The notes beneath the pieces were generated by a model. That model was given only the letters and a program-made list of their open reading frames with translations. It made no database searches and was not told the DNA's origin. A DNA stretch of 9,117 bases from Legionellales bacterium (GTDB lineage Bacteria; Pseudomonadota; Gammaproteobacteria; Legionellales; Legionellaceae): positions 445-9,561 of the forward strand of contig DNMA01000112.1 in the NCBI GenBank assembly GCA_003489505.1. The letters run 5' to 3'. A program made the translations under genes and the position numbers. Within the stretch, counting starts at the first letter, position 1; the number at the start of each line of letters is the position of its first letter. Positions 1-6,036 of this stretch are shown piece by piece.

Positions 1-2
1 GA

Positions 3-304
3 GCATTTTTTGAGAAAGCAATTGGTTCAAACGCGATTCCTGACAAGGGTAGCATGGATAAAAGCGGCGCCAATAAGGCTGGTATTGATAGCATTAAATT
101 GAAGCTTGCACTGCTTTTCATGATGGGCGGGCTGTTTCTGCAGATTAATGTTAGGCAGGTCAAATACCTCATTAATATTGTAGAACAGGACCATCGCTTT
201 ATTAAAAAAATACCTTAGCAGATGCGACATTGTCGGGTATTGAATTGCATCATATGCTTAAAAAAGGCCAGCATAGGCTCGCCCAAAATAACTCTATTCT
301 TTGA
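3..304 (+). pseudogene. IS6-family transposase, C-terminal part, frameshifted
   Basis: The protein encoded here would be the C-terminal part of a DDE transposase. From base 3 the frame reads a typical IS6 catalytic core: the second catalytic Asp in an MDKSGANKAGID segment (Asp codon at 57-59), a hydrophobic insert, then VRQVKYL and the catalytic Glu in IVEQDHRFIKK (Glu codon at 183-185). A TAG stop follows at 216-218. The family ending continues in another frame from 218 (ADATLSGIELHHMLKKGQH) and stops at TGA 302-304. Intact relatives, as I remember them, have about ten residues between these two blocks, so a deletion of roughly 30 bp near 213-218 probably removed them and broke the frame. 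The N-terminal part is outside the window. The IS6 assignment is confident from these motifs; the subgroup is not determined. Confidence 0.85.
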
Positions 305-311
305 TTAAAAC

Positions 312-329
312 TTTTTTTGCGACAAAACC
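312..329 (+). repeat. Right terminal inverted repeat of the IS6-type element
   Basis: The inner-to-outer sequence is a T-run followed by GCGACAAAACC, so the end read inward is GGTTTTGTCGCAAA. IS6 ends usually resemble GGCACTGTTGCAAA; about 10 of 14 positions agree, including the terminal GG and the TGCAAA-like inner block. It lies 8 bp after the transposase stop, where the right end of such an element is expected. The left copy is outside the window, so the pairing cannot be confirmed. Confidence 0.6.
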
Positions 330-549
330 AGACCTATCATCCCCCCCTAATTCCCCGAGAAGACACCGGGCTTCGGGACCTCATCTTCAACGATTTACCA
401 CCGATCAACCACACCCAGTTCTCTATTACTCCTGCTCCCGCCACATACATTACTTACGTACCCTTAGCCTGCCCTAGCCACCCACCATCAATATCTGGAG
501 GCGTCACCATCACTTCCCTCCGCTCCGTTCCCACAGCATCCCCCAATAG
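330..549 (+). other. GC-rich, C-skewed patch of unknown origin; open frame without a start of its own
   Basis: Counting 361-540 gives 98 G+C in 180 bases (about 54%), against about 27% for 601-660. C outnumbers G by three to four on the plus strand between 421 and 540. One plus-strand frame is open from the insertion-sequence end to TAG 572-574, giving about 80 residues rich in Pro, Thr and Ser. Its only start-like codon is a TTG (317-319) inside the IS inverted repeat, so it is not a complete gene. One minus-strand frame is also almost open, with a single internal stop. I do not recognise a family in either reading. It could be the interior of a gene cut by the insertion, or a fragment brought in with it. 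A short imperfect GC hairpin sits at 353-377. Confidence 0.4.
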
Positions 550-819
550 AGACTTGGACAAAGCAAAATTTTAGCCTTTGATGAATTTGAGCAAGCTTAC
601 GCTCATTTTAAAAAAATTTGTAACATCAGACAAAAGCGTCATTATCAAATCATTGAACAAAACAATCGCCCTTTTTCATCCCAAAAAAATAATAAAACCA
701 ATCAATCTTTACATCCATCCTTTTATCAAAAAGAAAAAAATAAAAACAAATTAGATGAATATTTTCATATGAAAGGCACTCAAAAAAGATTTATTGATGC
801 ACTAAATGATCAGCAATAA
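550..819 (+). pseudogene. Unrecognised 5'-truncated open frame, Lys/Asn/Gln-rich
   Basis: This frame is open from just after TAG 547-549 to TAA 817-819 (89 codons) and has no ATG, GTG or TTG near its beginning; the first ATG is at 769. The first third looks protein-like (ILAFDEFEQAYAHFKKI), followed by a basic stretch rich in Lys, Asn and Gln. It is AT-rich, unlike the patch just before it. The upstream open frame (ending 572-574) overlaps it in a different register, so a single indel near 550-574 would join the two into one gene. I therefore call it the 3' remnant of a disrupted gene. No function is recognised. It could also be chance, since AT-rich DNA with a low stop density in one frame is not proof of coding. 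Confidence 0.35.
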
Positions 820-831
820 ATCAATAGAGCA

Positions 832-863
832 GGTAATCCTCACTTACTTCATTGAGAATTACC
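832..863. repeat. Imperfect inverted repeat (hairpin)
   Basis: Arms GGTAATCCTCA (832-842) and TGAGAATTACC (853-863) pair over 11 bp with one mismatch around a 10-base loop. It lies 12 bases after the stop of the truncated frame ending at 819 and about 85 bases beyond the stop of the minus-strand peptidase gene. Neither side carries a T-run, so a classical intrinsic terminator is unlikely. It may be a transcript-end structure or simply a chance palindrome. Confidence 0.4.
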
Positions 864-947
864 TACCAGTATTCCCCAAAATATTTATGGTCTATTAACA
901 AACCTCAGTGATTTAAAACTTGCAATGGAAAGGCTCAGTTTAAGACC
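864..947. other. Intergenic stretch with no supported gene
   Basis: This lies between the hairpin and the end of the peptidase gene. A plus-strand frame from 856 to 951 reads 31 codons of protein-like text ending MERLSLRP, but it has no start and overlaps the peptidase stop. It could be a last scrap of the decayed DNA to its left. I see no terminator for the peptidase gene here. Confidence 0.3.
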
Positions 948-1889
948 TTAATTTAAATGACCCAAGTTTGATAGGCTGCCAACATCCAAATTCAGTTGTG
1001 CACCGACATTTTTGGAAAATTGCTCTACAACACTTGGTTTTTCGGTATAATCAATCACATCTTCAACTTTAATCTTTTGACGAACTAAATCACCTGTGCT
1101 TGCAAACCCATCAATCAAACCCTGGGCTAAAGCATCTTTTCCTGTCCAAGGTAAACCTGAAAAGGTATTGTTATCGACTTTTAAAAGATTTCCGCGCCCT
1201 TCTTTCACTCTAGCAATAAATTGTTCATGAATTTCATTGAGCATTTTTTGCATCAATTCTTTTTGCGCTGGAGACTCTGGTGAAAATGGGTCTAAAATTC
1301 CTTTATTTTTACCAGCCGTCATGAGTCGTCGACTGACCCCCAGTTTTTCAATCAAGCCCTCAAAACCAAAACCGTTATACACTACACCAATTGAACCAAC
1401 AATCGATGCGGGATTGGCATAGATTTTTTCAGCCGCTGCAGCAATATAGTAAGCCGCCGAAGTACAAGAGTCGGCACAAACAGCATAGACAGGGGTCGAT
1501 GGATACTTCTGTCGATAATATTGAATCAGATTAAACATATAGTCAGCCTGTACAGGACTTCCACCAGGGCTATTAATTCTTAAAATGACCGCTTTAAGAT
1601 TTTGACTTTTATAAGCCTTGTCCATCGATTTACTAAAATTATCAGAACTTGCCACATTCGAATCGCCAATTTCCCCCTTGATGTTAATTAAACCAACGTG
1701 GGGGCGTAATTGCATTTGCTTTTCTTCAATGAGGTCCAAAACCACTTGGGAAATCACAATACCAATCAATAATACAAATATGATTCTTTTAAACCATGTC
1801 CAATAACGTTGATGGCGTTGTTGTTTCATAAAATCTAAGACAATTTTATTTAACAAGGTTTGTGCATCGAGATTTTTTTCTAAAGACAT
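948..1889 (-). CDS. sppA: S49-family membrane-anchored serine peptidase (SppA/SohB-like)
   Basis: Single-domain S49 peptidase of 313 residues, the short SppA/SohB form rather than the double-length enteric SppA. Such enzymes cut leftover signal peptides or membrane-protein fragments at the inner membrane. A cytoplasmic N-terminus with many Lys and Arg residues precedes one transmembrane segment (about 33-53), which should leave the protease domain outside the cytoplasm. Family signatures include INSPGGSP (105-112), the nucleophile region TSAAYY with Ser144, and AGKNKG (192-197), where Lys196 is the probable general base by alignment with Bacillus SppA. The chosen ATG (1887-1889) has AAGG nine bases upstream. 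A longer reading from 1970 would add 27 unlikely residues, overlap the clpB start and bury the promoter region. The gene diverges from clpB with a 79-bp gap. A weak TTGTTT/TATATT pair (1956-1951, 1935-1930; 15-bp spacer) might serve as its promoter. The exact substrate is unknown. Confidence 0.9.
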   Translation of the reverse strand: MSLEKNLDAQTLLNKIVLDFMKQQRHQRYWTWFKRIIFVLLIGIVISQVVLDLIEEKQMQLRPHVGLINIKGEIGDSNVASSDNFSKSMDKAYKSQNLKAVILRINSPGGSPVQADYMFNLIQYYRQKYPSTPVYAVCADSCTSAAYYIAAAAEKIYANPASIVGSIGVVYNGFGFEGLIEKLGVSRRLMTAGKNKGILDPFSPESPAQKELMQKMLNEIHEQFIARVKEGRGNLLKVDNNTFSGLPWTGKDALAQGLIDGFASTGDLVRQKIKVEDVIDYTEKPSVVEQFSKNVGAQLNLDVGSLSNLGHLN

Positions 1890-1899
1890 GAAGATATAC

Positions 1900-1927
1900 C
1901 TTGAATTTTTAAAAATATGCTCCATTT
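1900..1927 (+). promoter_or_regulatory. Probable sigma-32 (RpoH) heat-shock promoter for clpB
   Basis: The -35 element CTTGAAT (1900-1906) is followed by a 13-bp spacer and the -10 element CTCCATTT (1920-1927). The RpoH consensus is CTTGAAA, 11-16 bp, CCCCATNT, so each half differs by one base. Transcription would begin near 1934, giving a leader of about 35 bases before the clpB ATG at 1969. In enterobacteria clpB is a classic RpoH-dependent gene, which fits. The element also lies inside the leader region of the divergent peptidase gene. Confidence 0.7.
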
Positions 1928-1968
1928 TAAATATATAAGACTTTAAAAGCAAACAAAGAGAGAACATC

Positions 1969-4551
1969 ATGCGTTTTGATAAACTGACTACTTCTTTTCA
2001 GCAAGCCTTAGCCGATGCTCAATCACAAGCCTTGGGGTATGAAAACAATTTCATTGAACCAGAGCACCTTATGCAAGCCTTATTGGAAGACCCCAACAGC
2101 ACTTGTCGTCCTCTCTTAGCGCAATCAGGTGTCAATATTTCTGAACTCAAATCTCGACTCCAAAAAAGAATTTTAGGTTTTGCAAAAGTCAGTCAGCAAG
2201 CCGATATTCATGTGTCCAATCATTTAATGCGCTTACTCAATCAAACAGAAAAGTTAGCTCAACAACATCAAGACCAATATATCCCTAGTGAATGGTTTAT
2301 TTTAGCCTCCGCTCAAGACACCACAGCTTTCGGTGAAATGCTCAAAGAATGTGGCGCAAAAGCCCAAACCATTGAAAAAAATATTCAAGCTTTACGCGCT
2401 GGCGAACATGTCAGTGACCCCAATGCAGAAGACCAAAGACAAGCGCTAAAAAAATATACCATAGACATGACAGAAAGAGCTGAAAATGGCAAACTCGACC
2501 CCGTTATCGGTCGAGATGATGAAATTCGTCGAACCATCCAAGTTATACAACGCCGTACCAAAAATAATCCCGTGCTCATTGGCGAACCAGGGGTTGGTAA
2601 AACTGCGATTGTAGAGGGGCTTGCCCAAAGAATTATTAATGGCGAGGTTCCAGAGGGTTTAAAAAATAAAAAGCTACTGTCTTTGGATATGGGCGCACTT
2701 ATTGCAGGTGCTAAGTTTCGGGGGGAGTTTGAAGAACGCCTCAAAGCCGTCCTCAATGATTTAGCAAAACAAGAAGGTCAGGTCATCTTGTTCATCGATG
2801 AGCTTCATACCATGGTGGGTGCGGGAAAAGCCGAAGGTGCGATGGATGCAGGTAATATGTTAAAACCTGCTCTTGCCCGAGGTGAGTTGCACTGTATTGG
2901 TGCGACCACCCTTGATGAATATCGACAATACATCGAAAAAGATGCCGCATTAGAAAGACGTTTTCAAAAAATACTTGTGCAAGAACCCTCGGTTGAAGAT
3001 ACCATTGCCATTCTTCGGGGGCTCAAAGAAAAGTATGAAGTACACCATGGGGTAGATATCACTGATCCAGCTATTGTTGCCGCAGCAACATTATCCCATC
3101 GCTATATTACAGATAGACAATTACCCGATAAAGCCATCGACTTAATCGATGAGGCAGCTAGCCAAATTCGTATGGAAATTGACTCCAAACCCGAGAGCTT
3201 AGACAAATTAGAACGTCGACTGATTCAATTAAAAATTGAGCGTGAGGCTTTGAACAAAGAATCTGATGATGCTTCTAAAAAACGTTTAGCAGACCTTGAG
3301 CATCTGATTGATGATTTAGAAAAACAATATGCTGATCTCGCTGAAGTGTGGAAATCTGAAAAAGCGCAATTACAAGGCACTACTCACATTAAAGAGGCAC
3401 TAGAAAAAGCTAAAAATGAATTAGAAGCGGCTAGAAGGGTCGGTGACCTCAGTAAAATGTCTGAATTACAATATGGCAAGATTCCCGAACTTGAAAAACA
3501 GCTATCCCAGGTTTCAGACACCAAACACAAAGAAAATAAATTGGTCCGTAATAAAGTCACGGAAGAAGAAATTGCTGAAATCGTGTCAAAATGGACAGGA
3601 ATTCCTGTTGCGAAAATGTTAGAAGGAGAAAAAGAAAAGCTCTTGCACATGGAAGAGGCTTTACACAAAAAACTCATTGGCCAAGATGAAGCCGTCAATG
3701 CCGTATCCAATGCGATTCGTCGTTCTCGTGCAGGTCTATCCGACCCTAATAAACCCATTGGTTCTTTCTTATTCTTAGGTCCAACGGGTGTCGGTAAAAC
3801 TGAGCTTTGTAAAGCTTTGGCAGGTTTTTTATTTGATACCGAAGAGGCTTTGGTCAGAATTGATATGACTGAATACATGGAAAAGCATGCCGTTGCTCGT
3901 TTGATTGGTGCGCCTCCGGGTTATGTGGGTTACGAAGAAGGCGGTTATTTAACGGAAGCCATTCGTCGCAGACCTTATTCGGTCATTTTATTTGATGAAA
4001 TTGAAAAAGCTCATCCAGATATCTTTAACCTTTTATTACAAGTATTAGACGATGGACGCTTAACGGATAGTCAAGGTCGCACCGTCGATTTTCGCAATAC
4101 CGTGGTGGTCATGACCTCCAATTTAGGCTCACATTTGATACAAGAAATGGGTGGAAAAGAAAGTTATGCTCACATCAAAGAACAAGTGATGCAATTGGTT
4201 GCAAAACATTTTAGACCTGAATTTATTAATCGTATTGATGAGTCAGTGGTATTTCACTCCCTGAGCTCCGAGCAAATTAAAGAAATTGCAAAGATTCAAA
4301 TTGCTAAACTCAAAGGTCGTCTGGCCCAACAGGATATTGAATTAACAATAGGTAAAGATGTCATGAATTATTTGGCTGAGGTAGGCTTTGACCCAGTCTA
4401 TGGAGCAAGACCTCTCAAAAGAGTAATCGAACATCGACTCATCAATCCTTTAGCACAAGAATTACTCGCTGGCAAAATTCCGCCTAAAAGTCATGTTCAA
4501 TCTGTCCTGAAAGGTAGTGAAATTTCGTTTAAAACCTCGCAAAAAAATTAA
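1969..4551 (+). CDS. clpB: ATP-dependent protein disaggregase ClpB (Hsp100)
   Basis: ClpB is a cytoplasmic hexameric AAA+ machine that works with DnaK/DnaJ/GrpE to pull proteins out of aggregates after heat stress. At 860 residues it has the usual full length. In order: an N-terminal Clp repeat domain (about 1-145); AAA-1 with Walker A GEPGVGKT (205-212), Walker B VILFIDE (272-278) and Arg330/Arg331 as arginine-finger candidates; the coiled-coil middle domain (about 405-525) that contacts DnaK; AAA-2 with Walker A GPTGVGKT (604-611), Walker B VILFDE (672-677) and pore tyrosine Tyr652 in GYVGY; and the C-terminal oligomerisation domain. The AAA-1 pore loop reads KFRG, with Phe250 in place of the more usual Tyr. 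The ATG at 1969 is preceded by a weak GAGAG ribosome site. A heat-shock promoter lies upstream and a terminator directly downstream, so the gene appears to be transcribed alone. Confidence 0.98.
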   Translation: MRFDKLTTSFQQALADAQSQALGYENNFIEPEHLMQALLEDPNSTCRPLLAQSGVNISELKSRLQKRILGFAKVSQQADIHVSNHLMRLLNQTEKLAQQHQDQYIPSEWFILASAQDTTAFGEMLKECGAKAQTIEKNIQALRAGEHVSDPNAEDQRQALKKYTIDMTERAENGKLDPVIGRDDEIRRTIQVIQRRTKNNPVLIGEPGVGKTAIVEGLAQRIINGEVPEGLKNKKLLSLDMGALIAGAKFRGEFEERLKAVLNDLAKQEGQVILFIDELHTMVGAGKAEGAMDAGNMLKPALARGELHCIGATTLDEYRQYIEKDAALERRFQKILVQEPSVEDTIAILRGLKEKYEVHHGVDITDPAIVAAATLSHRYITDRQLPDKAIDLIDEAASQIRMEIDSKPESLDKLERRLIQLKIEREALNKESDDASKKRLADLEHLIDDLEKQYADLAEVWKSEKAQLQGTTHIKEALEKAKNELEAARRVGDLSKMSELQYGKIPELEKQLSQVSDTKHKENKLVRNKVTEEEIAEIVSKWTGIPVAKMLEGEKEKLLHMEEALHKKLIGQDEAVNAVSNAIRRSRAGLSDPNKPIGSFLFLGPTGVGKTELCKALAGFLFDTEEALVRIDMTEYMEKHAVARLIGAPPGYVGYEEGGYLTEAIRRRPYSVILFDEIEKAHPDIFNLLLQVLDDGRLTDSQGRTVDFRNTVVVMTSNLGSHLIQEMGGKESYAHIKEQVMQLVAKHFRPEFINRIDESVVFHSLSSEQIKEIAKIQIAKLKGRLAQQDIELTIGKDVMNYLAEVGFDPVYGARPLKRVIEHRLINPLAQELLAGKIPPKSHVQSVLKGSEISFKTSQKN

Positions 4552-4558
4552 AATTTCT

Positions 4559-4583
4559 GGTGGCTTTTTTATGCCACCTTTTT
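4559..4583 (+). terminator. Intrinsic terminator after clpB
   Basis: The arms GGTGGC (4559-4564) and GCCACC (4573-4578) form a perfect 6-bp GC-rich stem around an 8-base AT loop, followed by five T residues (4579-4583). It begins 8 bases after the clpB stop, so it should end the clpB transcript and separate it from the aminotransferase operon. Confidence 0.85.
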
Positions 4584-4592
4584 AGCCCCCAT

Positions 4593-4620
4593 TTGACAAA
4601 CATCCATCTAAAGCTAATCT
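4593..4620 (+). promoter_or_regulatory. Probable sigma-70 promoter of the aminotransferase-dehydrogenase operon
   Basis: A perfect -35 hexamer TTGACA (4593-4598) is followed after 16 bp by TAATCT (4615-4620), a weaker -10 that keeps the conserved TA at the start and final T. It sits 10 bases after the clpB terminator and just before the next gene. Transcription from it would start near 4627, leaving a leader of only about 15 bases. No operator is evident. Confidence 0.5.
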
Positions 4621-4641
4621 TAAATTAGACACACCCACTTT

Positions 4642-6027
4642 ATGAGTTATTCTATGAAAGCCATCAAAAAAATTGATACTTTAAGGCATTTTGATAACCA
4701 ATTATGGATTCATCCTTGGGAAGATATCAGCCACCTGGGGAATGCCAATCGCCCCATTATTCAAAAAGCAAAAGGCATTTATCTTTATGATGAAAATGGT
4801 AAAAAAATTATCGATGGCCCTGGTGGCATGTGGTGTACTCAAATTGGTTATGGTCACACGGAAATGGCCAAAGCGATGGCCCAACAAATTAAAAAACTCT
4901 GCTACTCCAGCCCTTTTTTCAATACTTCAGAAATTGCAGCACTTGCAGCAAGTAAAATAATCAATGTTGCACCCAATGACTTAAAACATATTTATTTTAC
5001 CAGTGATGGCTCTAGCGCCAATGACTCAGCCTTACGCTTTGTGCAGTTTTATTTTAATTCTCTGGGTCTTCATCAAAAAAAACATATTATCGCGCAATGT
5101 CACTCTTATCATGGATCTACACACTTGAGTGCCTCAGTCAGTAGCAAAGACAAGCATGATGAATTATTTGACATTACTTCCAATAAAATACATTTTCTAC
5201 CCAGTTTATTGCGCGATGAAACCCAAATAAACCTCTCTGAAGATGAGTTTTTAAAAATTAAAATTCAAGAATTCAAAGACATGATTGCAAATATTGGCCC
5301 TGAAAAAATTGCTGTTTTTATTGCAGAACCCATTCAAGCTTCAGGAGGCATTATCATACCGCCCCAAAACTATCTAAAAGAATGCTCAAAAATATGTAAA
5401 CAACATAGTATTTTGTATATTTCCGATGAAGTGGTCACAGGATTTGGTCGAATGGGACATTGGTTTGCCTCAAAAGAAGTTTTTGGTATTGAACCTGATC
5501 TTATCACTTGCGCAAAAGGCCTAAGCTCGGGTTACGTACCGATTGGCGCCGTACTCATTTCAGATAAACTGATTCAAAATTTAAAAAAATATTCCATTCT
5601 CCAAAATGACCTCATTTTTAGCGCAGGATTTACTTACAGTGGTCACCCTGTATCTTGTGCAGCAGTCATTAAAAACATGGATATCATGGAATCTACACAT
5701 CTTTTTGAACATGTCCAAGAGGTCTCCCGCTACTTTCAAGCACAGTTAAAACAATTTAATGACCTAAAAATGGTTAAAAATACTCGTGGCATGGCCTTAC
5801 TAGCCTGCTTAGAATGTGAAATCCCGCTTGAAGACCAGTCAAATATTAACCCAAAAATACTTAATACCTTAACTCAAGAATGCCTAGACAATGGTTTATT
5901 GGTGAGACACTTCTTCAATAAAATTGTTTTATCTCCACCTTTAATTATCACTAAAAACCAAATCGATAAGTTATTTGATATTTTATATCAAAGTTTTAAA
6001 AAAATTGAAAAGGCATACTTTCGATAA
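4642..6027 (+). CDS. Class III (omega) PLP-dependent aminotransferase, probably acting on a diamine or omega-amino acid
   Basis: A fold-type I PLP enzyme of 461 residues, the usual length for SpuC, omega-amino acid:pyruvate and taurine:pyruvate aminotransferases. Visible residues are the phosphate-binding loop SDGSSANDS (121-129), Tyr156 in SYHGST stacking on the cofactor, Asp262 in ISDEVVTGFGR for the pyridine nitrogen, Lys292 in TCAKGLSSGY forming the Schiff base, Thr331 in FTYSGHP, and Arg422, a candidate for binding the carboxylate of the amino acceptor. All expected catalytic residues are present. The next gene is a PuuC/KauB-type aldehyde dehydrogenase nine bases downstream; the same pairing occurs in Pseudomonas polyamine catabolism. 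Putrescine or a similar diamine is therefore the leading substrate guess, with beta-alanine or taurine as alternatives. An in-frame TAA at 4621 limits the start to ATG 4642 or ATG 4654; neither has a good ribosome site. Confidence 0.9.
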   Translation: MSYSMKAIKKIDTLRHFDNQLWIHPWEDISHLGNANRPIIQKAKGIYLYDENGKKIIDGPGGMWCTQIGYGHTEMAKAMAQQIKKLCYSSPFFNTSEIAALAASKIINVAPNDLKHIYFTSDGSSANDSALRFVQFYFNSLGLHQKKHIIAQCHSYHGSTHLSASVSSKDKHDELFDITSNKIHFLPSLLRDETQINLSEDEFLKIKIQEFKDMIANIGPEKIAVFIAEPIQASGGIIIPPQNYLKECSKICKQHSILYISDEVVTGFGRMGHWFASKEVFGIEPDLITCAKGLSSGYVPIGAVLISDKLIQNLKKYSILQNDLIFSAGFTYSGHPVSCAAVIKNMDIMESTHLFEHVQEVSRYFQAQLKQFNDLKMVKNTRGMALLACLECEIPLEDQSNINPKILNTLTQECLDNGLLVRHFFNKIVLSPPLIITKNQIDKLFDILYQSFKKIEKAYFR

Positions 6028-6036
6028 GGACTCATC

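Larger units (their letters stand above)
1..329 (+). mobile_element. Right-hand remnant of an IS6-family insertion sequence
   Basis: This stretch combines a decayed transposase C-terminus (3-304) with a terminal inverted repeat ending at 329, the order expected at the right end of an IS6/IS26-type element. The left part lies outside the window, so the full size and the left repeat cannot be judged. IS6 elements usually make 8-bp target duplications. If this one did, the duplicate of bases 330-337 (AGACCTAT) should sit just left of the missing end. The element looks dead, because its transposase is frameshifted. Confidence 0.75.

Noticed and set aside
27..230. 67-residue minus-strand open frame starting MSHLLRYFF
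   Set aside because: It is the antisense of the transposase remnant, whose plus-strand reading carries clear IS6 motifs.
832..863. Hairpin as an intrinsic terminator of the peptidase gene
   Set aside because: No T-run follows the stem on either strand, and it is about 85 bases from the stop codon.
806..898. 30-codon plus-strand frame (MISNKSIEQVILTYF...) overlapping the stop of the truncated frame
   Set aside because: No ribosome site, very short and AT-rich; chance is the simpler explanation.
1890..1970. 27-residue N-terminal extension of the S49 peptidase from the ATG at 1970
   Set aside because: It overlaps the clpB start and the heat-shock promoter, is not typical of the family, and the ATG at 1889 has a good AAGG site.
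2385..2756. 123-residue minus-strand open frame inside clpB
   Set aside because: Antisense shadow of the ClpB AAA-1 domain, with no start signals of its own.
3384..3878. 164-residue minus-strand open frame inside clpB
   Set aside because: Long, but antisense to the strongly conserved middle and AAA-2 domains; its translation matches nothing I know.
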